Source: Lactuca virosa | Taxonomy: Eukaryota > Streptophyta > Magnoliopsida > Asterales > Asteraceae | Reading direction: 5' to 3' | Assembly: GCA_928212115.1 (NCBI GenBank) | Contig: CAKMRJ010002223.1 | Span: 309,816,707 to 309,880,706 of the forward strand | Length of the DNA: 64,000 nucleotides | Shown here: piece by piece, positions 21,127 through 32,218 of the stretch | How the letters are laid out: the number at the start of each line of letters is the position of its first letter | Numbering within the stretch: position 1 is the stretch's first letter | Made by a program: the position numbers and the translations under genes | Notes under the pieces: generated by a model | Told to the model about the DNA's origin: nothing | What the model saw: only the letters and a program-made list of their open reading frames with translations | Database searches by the model: none

Positions 21127-22261
21127 CACACTTGACTTTAGGTCAAGGAGACCAAGGAAGCTCTGGAAATCCTATACCGCCATCATAACTTACAAGTGGT
21201 TTAGGCATGGGAAACACAAACATGAAGGGAACCATGAACTCGAGGGACACCTTGGTGAACGGATTTGAAGGTTGCGCATCCGCTAAATCTTGGACTAAAT
21301 ACCGTCTAACTTCAGAGTCTGGGTTACGAAAATTCGAAGCGCTTAAAAGGGCGCTACAGGCACGAAAGGCTCAACAAGTGCAAAAACAACAATAGAAAGA
21401 GGAAGCCATTCAACTTGTAGCAAAATATCGGGCAACTTCCATCAACAATACCAAAACGGTTCACGACATTCTTTCCATTCAACAATGCAAGTCTACCATG
21501 GAGGCAACTGTTCAAACAACTCATCAAATGGAGAATATTGTTGGCACCTCCAAACCTCCCCCCAATGAAGAAGATCATGACACCAACGACGACGGAAATA
21601 CAATTGAAATAAGTTCAGCTCCCATGTTTGGACTTGATGATGACAAATTTGAAGACGTTCAACAGCCTCCTCTCTCCGATGAGTTCATTATGGTGATTGA
21701 CGATGAAGAATCGAGTAGATCTCAACACTCCACTTCTAAGCACAAGGAAAAGAAGAAAAAGAAGATAGAAGTTTCACAAAAAGAATTCCTTAATCTATAG
21801 AGCAAAGTAAACCAAATCTTGGTCGCAGTCACTACCAACCAACCGCAGAACCCTGATGTTCCCACACCGCAGTCGCTCGTTGAACGAGTTGAACGATTGG
21901 AAACAATGGAAAGAATAGCCGCAGAGCGGATGATTCTGAGAGTTGAAATGGGTATAAGAGAACTTGATAATAGAAGGACCATAGACCACAAGGATTTTAT
22001 GTCCAAAGTTGAAGCCTTCATTAAAGAGGTAACAAAGTTGAAAGATGATCTCTAACAGACACTGCAGACTCAAGAAAGCAACTCCAAAAAGCTTATTGAG
22101 GAAACCCACACTACATATAAAGCAGGGTATGCTGTACTGCAAAATATCATCAAAGGCTTACGTAGATCTCTCACAGCAAACCAAAGTGTTGACGAAATTC
22201 TTCACATCACTAAGGAAATTTACCAACTCCTCTTCAAGTCTCAAACTCCCAACAACTAGGA
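21127..22261 (+). pseudogene. D ORF, piece 1 (coiled-coil rich, unknown family)
   Basis: One frame runs from about 21135 to 22256 with in-frame stops at 21393, 21798 and 22053, so roughly 375 codons are readable. It has a helical Lys/Gln-rich stretch (ALKRALQARKAQQVQKQQ), an acidic region with NEEDHDTNDDG, a Lys run (KHKEKKKKKIEV), and a likely coiled coil (SLVERVERLETMERIAAE). No catalytic motif is visible. It could be the C-terminal part of a large gag-like or env-like protein. I do not recognise the family. Confidence 0.45.
22257..22261. other. Degenerate target duplication of B, left copy
   Basis: Left copy tagga, right copy caaga (46616-46620): two transitions apart. The shared D reading frame on the two sides supports the assignment. 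Confidence 0.5.
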
Positions 22262-23480
22262 TGTAACATCCCAAAATTTGATACTAAAAATTTCGTTTTT
22301 GATATAACGATTAATAAAAACAATTTATAGAAAACATCATCAAGTTATTTCATTTCATAAAAACCATAGATCATATGTCTCAAAAGCCTATCATAATATA
22401 GTAACAATGCTAGAGTACAAATCCCAGAAATCTCATATGCGGAAAATCACATGTATGATGCGCTGCAGTCACGCCAGCTGCTTCCCCTTCGAAGAAGAGG
22501 TACCTGAAACCAAAATTGTAAACTGTAAGCACTAAGCTTAGTGAGATCCCCCATCATACCACATAGCGTACAATGAACATATTGCCAGGCATATCTGGGT
22601 GCACGGCCTACCCTGTTGAGCATATCTGGGTACTGCACCTACCCATGGTAGGCCTATCGGGGTGCCCGACCTACCCCTTTGGTCCTTTCGGCCGGATACG
22701 GGGACTTTCCCCCTACTACCACTATCACATGACATCATACCAAACTAGCACATAGAACATAACAGATAGTGGCATACCAGACAATTATCACAAAGACAAT
22801 TATCTAACAAACAACTCCTACTAGTGGGCCGACATTGTGACCTTAGACCCACTTCTACTGGAAGGTAACTCACCTCGATGTTGTGAAGTAGCTGTACTGT
22901 CCTCGGGTCTGGGATCAACTCCTCTCAAACTCCTACACATAACAATCTCCTTTAATTACTCTTTCATACTCATAATCCCCATTAAGGGTAAACTCTGGTT
23001 AATGATCAAGGTCAAAGTCAACATCCTGGTCAAAGTCAACATCCTGGTTGACTCAACTTGCCGTGTTGGTCCATTAACTCGTCAAGTTCCATAATCCATA
23101 AAACCCTAAAATCCTGATCCTACTCGTCGAGTACTTTCATGAACTCGTCGAGTTCATCCTCAAAGCATAGTCGGGACCTTTTACCCACAAATCGTCGAGT
23201 CCCTCCTTGTACTTGCCGAGTTCCTCAATCTTCATAACCCAAACCATGGCCAACTCGCTTAGTCATCTTATAGACTCAACGAGATTGCTCAATAACAGAA
23301 AAGGTTGGGGAACCACAACCCAACTCGTCGAGTTGTATGAGCAACTCGTCTAGTCCTCCGTGTTCTAAATCTATACCGTCGATTTTAGTCGGGCTTAATG
23401 CTTCCAAAACGTAGATCTAGTCTCCTAGGGTCGATATATCACGTAAAGTTTCGAACTTTACATTAATGCATGGTTTATTT

Positions 23481-24232
23481 TGTTGGATTAATGTCTAAGT
23501 CCATAACTATATTTGGTATGTACTTGACCCGACCCGGCATGGTCCATTTGGGTTGCACTTCACCGGCACAATTTATATGGATAGTCTTTTGAGAATAGTA
23601 TATTTATGATTTATATTAATATATTATAAGTTCTAATATATTAATATGGAATCATATTATTTAATTAGTATTGATCAAGAATTAATTTAGAATTAATTAA
23701 GTGATAAAAAAGAACTAATTAAATATGGACTCTTATATATATGGAATGGGCCAAGTTCATTTAGGTTGGGCTAAGCTTTCATGGATGGTCCATGGAGCTT
23801 TTAACCCATGGATCCTATGTAAATGAAAGGGCATGGGTATTAGGGTTTACATGGATGTAACCCTAATCCTCCATAATATATAAAGGGGTCCTTGGCTTAC
23901 AAAATTGACACAAGTGTGTGAAAATAAGAGTGGGCCGATTTTAGTGTGCATACCTATTCTCTCAAGTTCTTCCAAGGTATTTTGGTGATTTGTGATTCCA
24001 TTTGAGGCTTCCACACTATTGGGGCTAAGCTCTTAAAGCTTGAAGACATCAAGCTACATCAAAAGGTATGTCATCTAACTAGAACTTTGTAGTATAGGTG
24101 CTTCATAATATGCTAGTTAGGATGAAAGCTTGGAATAGTTAATATTTGCATGTATAATAGAGAAAACATAGATCCAAAGTTTATAGGGTTGCATGTACAC
24201 CATAGGAGTGTTAGAATGCTCAAAACCCAACA
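23481..24232 (+). repeat. 5' LTR of G
   Basis: TGTTGGAT...CCAACA, followed by a PBS. It carries a TATATAAAGG-type box (about 23877-23886) and a splice donor-like AAAAG|GTATGT at 24066. Confidence 0.8.
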
Positions 24233-24233
24233 G

Positions 24234-24245
24234 TGGTATCAGAGC
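24234..24245 (+). other. Primer-binding site of G
   Basis: TGGTATCAGAGC, one base after the LTR, complementary to initiator tRNA-Met. Confidence 0.8.
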
Positions 24246-25354
24246 CATGGATTGTTTTCTGTTATATTGATCCAAATGTTTTATTTTCAAAGTTGGAAAA
24301 AAAAAGAAAAAAAAACCTGACGTTTGTCAAATTTTAGATAATTACTTGTTTTTGTGAAAAACTAATTATTTGTAAAATTTGAATCAATTGTTATATGAGT
24401 TGAATTAGGTCAAATTTAGTAAAAGATAAAATGATATGATTACTTTATTAATTTAAAAGTTTGATCTAAAAAGACTTTTTTGAAACCTCCAGAAGTTGTG
24501 GATATGAAAAGGTTTTTAAAAAAAAATTGATTCAAAGTTTTTTATGGAGCTAGAAAACTTGGTCTTAATGTTTTAAAGAATTCCATAACTTGTTCTTAAG
24601 TTATGGAACATGAAAAGTTTCATCATAAAACAAGTATTTAACTCCATAAGTTATGGAATCCAAAAGTTTTCAAGAGTTACAAAACTTGCCCTCAAGTTTT
24701 GGAATTTGGAAAAAGTTTTTTTATGATAAAAAAAAAAGAATTGAATTCTAAAACTCTTGGGTTAATAACTTAAACAATTAATTAAATGGTTTTAATTTTG
24801 AATTTAATAATTGGAATTATGATGTTTTTATTGAATAATTCAATTAACTCTTATGGACTTTATGAATAGATAATTAAAGTGTTTAATTAAAAGAGAATTA
24901 ATAATTCCATAATGACATGATTTAAATTTAATTAAATTAAGAGTATAGTTTAATTAATAGATTAAACCACCAAGTATTTTAAATGTCTAAAATACACCCT
25001 TATACTATTATAATATTAAAAGTTTAATATATTATATGTATAAGAGCAAGTCGTCTTACCATTAGTAGGCCTCATTCACGAAGCCGGTCTATAAGGGGGG
25101 TATAAGGTTACTGCCTATAAAATGACAGTTTAATGGGTGTCCACTCTCACCCACTGCTTCCTTGACTGGTGGAGGGTCTTTAGCCGAACAGGTAGGACAA
25201 GGACTATAATTCTCCCTTCATTAAAAGTATTAATGATAAATACTAAGTAACTAAACTTTTTAGAAATTCCCAATCTTAGTTACTTAGGAAAATGTGAATA
25301 AGGTGCTAATCCATGAAATTACACTTTGCACTTTGTTTAAGCTGTTAGCGGAGC

Positions 25355-25375
25355 GTGTGTGGTTAACCGGCACAC
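25355..25375 (+). promoter_or_regulatory. G leader hairpin 1 with palindromic loop
   Basis: Stem GTGTGT/GCACAC (six pairs, one G-U) closing loop GGTTAACCG with the eight-base palindrome GGTTAACC. It lies about 480 bases upstream of the gag ATG, as in C and K1. Confidence 0.6.
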
Positions 25376-25438
25376 TAACCTGGACTTAACAAGGTAGGCA
25401 AAGGGTGACTTAATGTTTATCATAGTATCGTTGGAGCG

Positions 25439-25457
25439 TGTGTGGTTAACCGACACA
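25439..25457 (+). promoter_or_regulatory. G leader hairpin 2 with palindromic loop
   Basis: Stem TGTGT/ACACA closing the same loop GGTTAACCG, 84 bases after hairpin 1. Confidence 0.6.
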
Positions 25458-25832
25458 TGGATTGAGGGGTAAATATTAAGGGTACGAAGTATATTTGCAT
25501 GGTTACTTCACACCTTGTTTTGTGATCCTCGGCATCCCAGTCACAAAACCTGAAGGGCACACTCGAGATTGAAACATGCCATTGAAAAGTTCAATGAATC
25601 TCAAAAGAATCTAGGAGTTTCAAAACCAATTAAAACCTAATAATACATTTCGTTTATCTTGATGGAAATTGGTGAATCGTCATTCACCTACCTTCAAAAT
25701 ATTTTATAGCTTGGATTACGGCATCCCTCTTCCAAGTTATAAAATAGTTTGTTGGGTCCTAGCCTTAATATATCATATTGGGTGTTATATTAAGGACTTA
25801 AATCAACTTTACGTGAATTTCTCCCATTGTTG

Positions 25833-26450
25833 ATGTCTGGTTTAGACAACAATGATCTTCCCAAACCATGCTTTCCTAATGAATATGACTTCCCGAGTTT
25901 GGCTCATGGAAGTCATACTTCTCTTCCTCCACCTCCTCCAATTATTCTCCCTAACCCACAAGTTCAAGGTCACTCAAGCCCTAATGGCAAGCAAGGTTTA
26001 TGTGTGATCACATCTTAGAGATGAAGTCACATATTGACAAGCCGGGAGAGTTGGGTGTTAAAGTCTTGAGAAAGTTGGATGTTCAATCACTTTCTAAGTC
26101 ACATAGTGAGTTCCTTTGGGACTACTATGAAACATACTATGACATGAACCTTAATGATCATATCTATTTGCTGGGTGCTGCTGAATCAACAATGATTTGG
26201 AACGATAGTAAAGCAAATTTGATTAGAAGATCAACTTCCCAAAAACTTCATGGACAGTGACAATGGTGACACTGGAAATCCAGAAAAAGCATTCTCTTCC
26301 CAATGGAAAGGGATTGGCCATAGTCAACCCGGTTGACCAAATGGTAAAGAGAAAGGCTAAGTCTGAGATAGTCCCATTACCAAAGGGTCCATATGTTTAT
26401 TTTGCCAAAGGAAGGGGCGTTGATTGCAAAGCTACCAAATTTATCTAAGG
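25833..26450 (+). pseudogene. gag: G gag (UBN2-type), broken
   Basis: Starts at ATG 25833 (MSGLDNNDLPKP; the K1 gag begins in a similar way). It continues in three overlapping frames: a Pro-rich segment (SLPPPPPIILPNPQVQG), the capsid part HILEMKSHIDKPGELG ... SHSEFLWDYYETYYD, and KKHSLPNGKGLAIVNPVDQMVKRKAK. The last segment matches the K1 gag closely. Two frameshifts are present, near 26010 and 26258. It would build a particle. The knuckle region is degenerate. Confidence 0.6.
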
Positions 26451-27283
26451 ATGTTAAAGTCAATAAGTATGACTCTATATCAGGTAGAGCCCATTATCTA
26501 ACTCTGTTAAGTTCTATTCTAAGATCCTCATTACATGATGTGACTGGGTCACATGTTGATGTTTTAAGAATCAAAGAATAGAGAGAAATCTTAAAGGAAG
26601 TATATGCTGATTCTGATCGCGAAGGTGGATTTCGATCGCATCAGAATTTTGAGCAGTTGCTTAAGAAGTTATGATATATTGCTAAGGAATAGATAACAAC
26701 AATTTTCCATGTGGATTGTAAGGATAAGTTTTTCCGCAAAGTTTTAAAATAAAAGAAAATTGTTTAATTTTATTTATTTGAAGTATCCTTACAATGGCAT
26801 TTGTGGAAAATTGTTGCTTATATGATTCCACTGACAGCAATATTGGAAAATGGATTTGATTCTTTCATTTGTGGTAGTGTCTAAATTTACCAAATCAGGA
26901 AAGTTCCTCATCGACCAAATTTCAATTGGACCGAAACTTGGAATCATGCAAGTTGAATAGTATGATGAATGAGAACTTTCAAGCATTGGAAAATGAAGAC
27001 TAATTACTTGTTCACATGGATGTGTGAGTCAAGTGAAGGACTAAAGGGATCGAGTACACATTCTTGTGCACTGGTCATGTCAACCACAAATCTCGTTAAG
27101 ACTATTTGATTTACTAAAGTTTAGTAAATATAGTTATACTTACAAGTTTAAGTATAATTCTGAAACATTGGAAAAGTCTCAATGTATGGCAGAACGAATG
27201 GGAAGAATCAAATTAGGCAGACAGATAAAAATTTCTCAAATATGAAAAGATGGGAGAGTAATTTAGTGCATTCTTATGATTAT
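26451..27283 (+). pseudogene. G decayed interior with integrase remnant
   Basis: No open frame of useful length. Around 27120-27190 a degenerate frame parallels K1's integrase remnant (KY.Y.YK.KY.SE, then QC.AE). At about 27284 the sequence switches abruptly into the last 150 bases of the LTR, marking an internal deletion that removed the 3' UTR, polypurine tract and LTR start. Confidence 0.4.
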
Positions 27284-27433
27284 AACTTTGTAGTATAGGT
27301 GCTTCATAATATGCTAGTTAGGATGAAACCTTGGAATAGTTAATATTTGCATGTATAATAGAGAAAACACAGATCCAAGGTTTATAGGGTTGCATGTACA
27401 CCATAGGAGTGTTAGAATGCTCAAAACCCAACA
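27284..27433 (+). repeat. Truncated 3' LTR of G
   Basis: Matches the end of the 5' LTR (about 24087-24232) with few differences and ends CCCAACA before the duplicated ttattt. Confidence 0.8.
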
Positions 27434-28078
27434 TTATTTAGCTCAAAAACCCATAAGAAGTGTTTCATATGATGCATGGGACTCCCATGGCCATAAAGTT
27501 GGCACCTTTATGCCATGGAGTCCCTCAAAGACTATGGATTTGAAGTTATTATCCCAAAACATGCTTGCATCCATGAATGGTTCCATAATATGCTCCAAAT
27601 GGCCCTAAACTACCCCATAAAGAGATCTAGTAAATGAATAGTCAAGGTATAGAATTTATACCTCAATAAGGCTGCTTGGACAACGAAATCTATGGATCCA
27701 AAGCTTCCTCCTTCAACCAAGCACTTCTAGCTTCCACTCCTTCAAGGAAACACCAAAGAATCACTCTCTTTTCACTCACACACACACTCAAAGGCTCTAA
27801 ATCATGAATTAGGGTTTGCTGGACTTAGGGAGGCAACGAGGGAGGCCACAATGGGATGTTAAGGTCTTTAAATAGGCTGCAAACCCTAAAAATTAGGGTT
27901 TCACTATGGCAGTCCTACTCGTCGAGTCGAGTCAACTCGACTCGTCTAGTACGTTTCAAGTACCGCGTCCAAAAAAAATTCAATTCCTACTCGCAAGTTT
28001 GGGGCTTCCAACTCATCGAGTCCCTTTGCAAAAATGAATAATTCTTATTAAAATACATACCAGGAACCAAGCATTTCA

Positions 28079-28097
28079 AATCTCCCCCACTTATTTT
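28079..28097 (-). other. Polypurine tract of B
   Basis: On the minus strand AAGTGGGGGAGATT immediately before the LTR start TGAAATGC (TGTAATGC in the other LTR). Confidence 0.7.
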
Positions 28098-28395
28098 AGA
28101 CTTCGTCCTCGAAGTCTACTATTGCCCACCCGAGCTGCAACCCTAAAAGGACCAATGTACCTAGATCCCAACTTGCCCCGCTTCCTGAACCGGATGACAC
28201 CTTTCCAAGGTGACACCTTCAAGAGAACCATATCACCGACCTGAAACTCCAGATCGGATCGGCGCCTGTCGGCGTTGCTTTTCTTCCGACTCTGAGCAGT
28301 CTGAAGCCTGATTCAGACCTGCTGGATCCTCTCTATCATCTTGAGTACCACTTTGGTACTCCCCATGACCCTCTGTCCAACCTCACCCCAGCATA
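28098..28395 (-). pseudogene. B integrase C-terminus, chromodomain region missing
   Basis: The minus strand reads GDMVLLKVSPWKGVIRF, GKLGSRYIGPFRVAARVG (the GPY-type region), then after about 15 codons reaches the terminal DFEDEV and a stop just before the polypurine tract. In related elements (compare E at 58000-58290, which keeps a stretch with YIERPIA) about 100 residues lie between these points. They are absent here, so a deletion removed the chromodomain-like part. Confidence 0.6.
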
Positions 28396-29190
28396 TCAGG
28401 GTTCTGTACTTCCTCCCATATAACATCTCGAAGGGAGGGCGGTCGATACTCGCATGGTAGCTATTATTATAGTATCCCAACTACCACCCAAGTCTAATAT
28501 GCATGCTTGCGGCATGTCCTCCAAGGTCTGGATGGTCCGCTCACTCTGACCATCCGTCTGAGGGTGAAAGGTTGTGCTAAAATGGAGACGAGTACCCAAA
28601 TCTTCATGAAATTTCTTCCAAAATCTGGAAGTGAATCGCAAGTCTCGGTCAGAAATCACGGAAACTGGCACTTCATGTCGAGCTACCACCTCTCTGATGT
28701 AGATGTCGAACAGCTTCTCGGCAGAAATGCTCTCCTGAATCAGAATGAAATGATCACTCTTGGTCAACAGATCTACGATGACCCAAAATGAATCCACCCC
28801 TCCTGCAGTCCTGGGAAGCTTGATGATGAAATCCATAGTAATATCTTCCCATTTCCACATAGGGATATCCAACGGCTGCGTCTTGTCGTGAGGCCTCTGG
28901 TGCTCGGGCTTGACCTTCCTGTAAGTCAAGCACCTATCAACGTACCAGGCTATATCCCGCTTCATGCAGGGCCACCAGTAATCAGGACGAAGATCTTTGT
29001 ACATCTTCTTCGCCCCGGGATGGATAGAAAACTTGGACTTGTGCGCCTCCTCCATCAAAACCTGACGCACACCTCCATGATATGGAACTCACACTCTACG
29101 GTGTAGTGTCAACAACTCGCGGCTATCATAGTCGAAGGAGGAAACCTGACCTACAATACTCGCGCTCTTCCGATGTTCCTCCTTCATAGC
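28396..29190 (-). pseudogene. B integrase
   Basis: A 224-residue open frame (29070-28396) holds the zinc domain HKSKFSIHPG ... DRCLTYRKVK, where the second Cys of CLTC is Tyr, and the catalytic core with all three acidic residues: ITMDFIIKLP, SDRDLRFTSRFW and SERTIQTLE. The distal part shifts frame near 28470. It would insert the DNA copy. Loss of the zinc ligand and of the distal frame makes function unlikely. Confidence 0.8.
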
Positions 29191-29205
29191 CTCCTGCTGG
29201 GACTC

Positions 29206-29640
29206 TCAGATCAGCTCCTGAAGCGGAGTCACTATTGTCATCCTTAGGAAGATATCTCTAATCGGGGCTGCCTTGCGGCTAAGTGCATCGTCCACAACAT
29301 TAGCCTTCCTCGGGTGATAACGGATCTCATAATCGTAATCGTTCACCACATATAGCCACCGACACTGCCGAATGTTCAGATTTGGATGATCCATAAGGTA
29401 CCTCAAACTCTTGTGATCCGTGTAAATGGTACAACGGACCCCATAGAGGTAGTGTCGCCAAATCTTTAGGGCGAAGACAACCGCCCCCAACTCCAAATCA
29501 TGTGTCGGGTAGTTCGCCTCGTGAGGCTTCAGCTACCTCGAGGCGTAGGCGATGACGTGCCCCCTCTACATCAAGACTGCACCCAAGCCTGAAATGGATG
29601 CATCGCAGTACACTAAAAAAATCCTCCACGCCCTCTGGTA
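29206..29640 (-). pseudogene. B RNase H
   Basis: The frame 29496-29206 reads MELGAVVFALKIWRHYLYG, CTIYTDHKSLRYL, YHPRKANVVDDALSRK, which is gypsy RNase H. The first catalytic stretch (family CDAS) lies upstream in a frame disturbed near 29600, reading RCIHFRLGCS. A frameshift around 29497 splits the domain. Confidence 0.75.
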
Positions 29641-30588
29641 GGGCTAAGATTGGCACCTCGCATAACCTCTGCCGCGGTGTGTCGACTACGGTCTGCTGCT
29701 CAGGCCCCCAACAAAATACAACGGCCTTCTTCGTCAGTCGGGTAAAGGGTACTGCTATTTTGGAGAAGTCATGTATTAATCTCCAGTAATAGCCTGCTAA
29801 CCCTAGGAAACTCCAAATCTCAGATGGAGACTTCGGAACCTCCCATCTCATCACGGCCTCCACTTTGAACGGGTCAACCAAAATCCCGTTCTGGTTTACA
29901 AGGTGCCCCAAAAACTGCACCTCGCGCAACCAAAACTAGCACTTGCAGAACTTGGGATACAAGCTCTCCCTTGTAAGGGTATCCAACACCTCTCGCAAGT
30001 GCTCCTCATGCTTCTCCTGCATCTTGGAGCACACCAATATCTCATCTATAAAGACTATCACAGACCGATCCAGCATCGGTCTGCATACGTGGTTCATGAG
30101 GTCCATAAATGCGGTAGGAGCATTGGTGAGCCCGAAGGTCATCACCATGAACTCGTAGTGTCCATAGCGAGTCCGGAAAGTAGTCTTCTGAACATCCTCA
30201 TCTCCGCCTTGCATCTGGTGGTAGCCTGAACACAAATCTATCTTGGAAAAAACCAAGATGCCCCCTATAGTTGGTCGAAGAAATCATCAATCCCCAGGAG
30301 TGGGTAACGGTTCTTCACCAGTACCTTATTCAGCTCCCGGTAATCTATACACACCCGATGCGACCCATCCTCCTTCTTCACAAATAGGATTGGGGCTCCC
30401 CAAGGCGAACTGCTCGGCCTGATAAATCTCTTGTCTAACAGCTCATGCAGTTGTGTAGACAACTCCTGCATCTCGGGAGGAGCCAACCGATATGGTGCCT
30501 TGGCTATCGGAGCCACACCTGGGACTAGGTCGATCCTGAACTCCGTCTGTCTCTCCGTAGGTATCCCAGGAAACTCCTCCGGGAACAC
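29641..30588 (-). pseudogene. B reverse transcriptase
   Basis: The first part (30588-30265) reads EFRIDLVPG, APYRLAPPEMQEL, GAPILFVKKEDGSHRVCIDY, NRYPLLGIDDFFDQL. After a frameshift the next part (30256-29936) reads FSKIDLCSGYHQM, FGLTNAPTAFMDLMN and FIDEILVCSK, where the second catalytic Asp of the family FIDD is Glu. A stop at 29933 precedes REVQFLGHLVNQNG and LGLAGYYWRLIHDFSKIA. The active site change alone should abolish activity. Confidence 0.85.
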
Positions 30589-30762
30589 ATCCAGGTACTT
30601 TCACACTACTGCCATATCGCTCATAGTCGCCTTACCCGCCTCTCGGGTATCCATAACGTAGGCGACGTACCCTGTGCAACCCTGCTAATGGTAGCGCCTA
30701 ACCCTCGCTGCTGAACACAAAGCTGGTCCTTTCTGCGGCCTCTCACTCTGAATCACCAACTC

Positions 30763-30958
30763 TCACTCACTTGGGGTCCTGATACGCACCAACTTTTGTG
30801 CACAGTCGATCACCACCCCATTAGGGCTCAGGCAATCCATGCCAATGATAACCTTGTTCCCACGTAACGGAATGGAAACCAAACCTACGTGGTAACGCTC
30901 ATCATGCAACCTCAAGATGCAATCTCTAAAAACCTCTGATGCCCGAACAGATCGTTCG
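30763..30958 (-). pseudogene. B protease, C-terminal part
   Basis: Reads VRASEVFRDC... then GNKVIIGMDCLSPNGVVIDC, the downstream half of a gypsy retropepsin. It is separated from its DSGA half (34396-34588) by the solo LTR S1; the duplicated gttcg lies at both junctions. Between 30589 and 30762 the sequence is the degraded protease-RT linker. Confidence 0.75.
30954..30958. other. Target duplication of S1, left copy
   Basis: gttcg, repeated exactly at 34396-34400. Confidence 0.85.
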
Positions 30959-32205
30959 TGTGACAACCCGAAAAATTTTAAAATTTTGCCTGGTAAAGCT
31001 CCGCCAGCCAACTCGACTGAGTGTCAAACTCATTTCTGCTATCATTTAGCCTTGTTTAGAGTCCATTTAAAGGTCCAAAGGTCAGTACATTCCAGCATTG
31101 AACATAGGAATGGATCGCGTACACTTCTAGCATCAAAACCGGGCCTTACACTCCAACACAAGGAGTGTACGGCCGCACACATGGGTGTGCGACTGCACAC
31201 CCCTCTCCTGGCAGCACACTCACGTGTACAAAGGGTAGACTCAGCCTCCTTTCATCACTTTTCACCCTCCCAAGCTTAGAACTCGATTTTGCTCTCAAGT
31301 ACCATCCGATTTTAAGCTTAGATCTTCGAGTTGGTAAGTGTTCTTCTCCCGAATTGTTGTTAATCTTCATAAACAAGTTACATCCCTTCATTTCATCCAT
31401 TTGAAATCATGTTTTGACTAGATCTTCAAGTTATACCATGAACACCAAGAACACACACTTGTTCTTGGTGATTTTAGACCTTCTCGAGCTTCCGAATCCT
31501 AAGTACTCTTACGTTAAGCGTAGAACTTGATAAGAACAAGAGATTAAAGCCTTGAAACTACCCAGAACTCAAGAACAAATGAGTGTGCGGCCGCACACAC
31601 TCATGTGGCCGTACACCCCTTAAACATCCCCCAAACACCATCAAAACACCCTTAAAGGCTTGTATACTGTAAATACCATTCCCCAAGCTTGTTATTTACT
31701 AGATAAGAGCCTTAGAAAACGTCCAAAACATGTTCATCAAGGAGTGTGCGGCCGCACACACTCCATGTGGCCATACACCCCGTTGTTTGGTGCTTTAGGG
31801 CTTCCAAAGTGCCTTTCTAGCTTCAACACTTGTTGAGCAATAGTCCCACAAACCTCCCCACCATTTGGAAAACGTTTTGTTCACTCTTTACCATGAGTGT
31901 GCAGCCGCACACCCATGGCTGCACATCCATCAATATGACCGTACACTCCCATTTAGTGAATCACATGTGATTTCAACACTTGGTCAAGGTGTTTCCTAGT
32001 CCCGGAAGGTGTTTCCTTTCATATAGATGTTTAGAAAACACTATACTCATGTCAATATGTGTCCTTATATCTCATTTAGGACTTATTGTGTCTCGGGACT
32101 TCATTCGTGGAACTTCTCATCCTTACACTAATGCACGTTTGAATCACCCACATCAGGTGAGTTCATACCCCGTAATGAATCTTTTAACTGTTTTAAATGT
32201 TTTAA

Positions 32206-32218
32206 GGGGGGGGGGGGG
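32206..32218 (+). repeat. Poly-G run in S1
   Basis: Thirteen consecutive G about 50 bases after the GTGAGT block; equivalents of 11 G in A and 7 G in S2. Confidence 0.9.

Larger units (their letters stand above)
24066..25832 (+). other. Predicted leader intron of G (acceptor mutated)
   Basis: Donor AAG|GTATGT in the LTR. The acceptor position directly before the gag ATG at 25833 reads CCCATTGTTG, where K1 has CCCTTGTAG and C has TTCTTTTCAG, so this copy seems to have lost the AG. Splicing is a prediction from sequence only. Confidence 0.4.
23481..27433 (+). mobile_element. Element G: gag-only copia element with truncated 3' LTR
   Basis: 5' LTR 23481-24232, PBS 24234-24245, leader, gag 25833-26450, decayed interior, and only the last 150 bases of the 3' LTR (about 27284-27433). 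The missing stretch includes the 3' UTR and most of the 3' LTR. The target duplication ttattt lies at 23475-23480 and 27434-27439. The empty site survives in B's 5' LTR near 45989-45994. Confidence 0.85.
22262..28078 (-). repeat. 3' LTR of B, split by element G
   Basis: The LTR parts are 22262-23480 and 27434-28078. Order and sequence match the 5' LTR at 44687-46615. It is rich in ACTCGTCGAGT words (for example 23122-23132, 23142-23154, 23321-23335) and contains degenerate units of a CATATC(T/G)GGGTGC...CCTACCC type (22589-22675), of which the other LTR has more copies. Confidence 0.85.

Noticed and set aside
22447..23094. Several 60-85 residue frames in B's LTR
   Set aside because: Both B LTRs have similar frames because of shared non-coding sequence; no conserved coding pattern.
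30917..31404. Overlapping + strand frames across the S1 left end
   Set aside because: They span the insertion junction and the palindromic LTR words; no domain.
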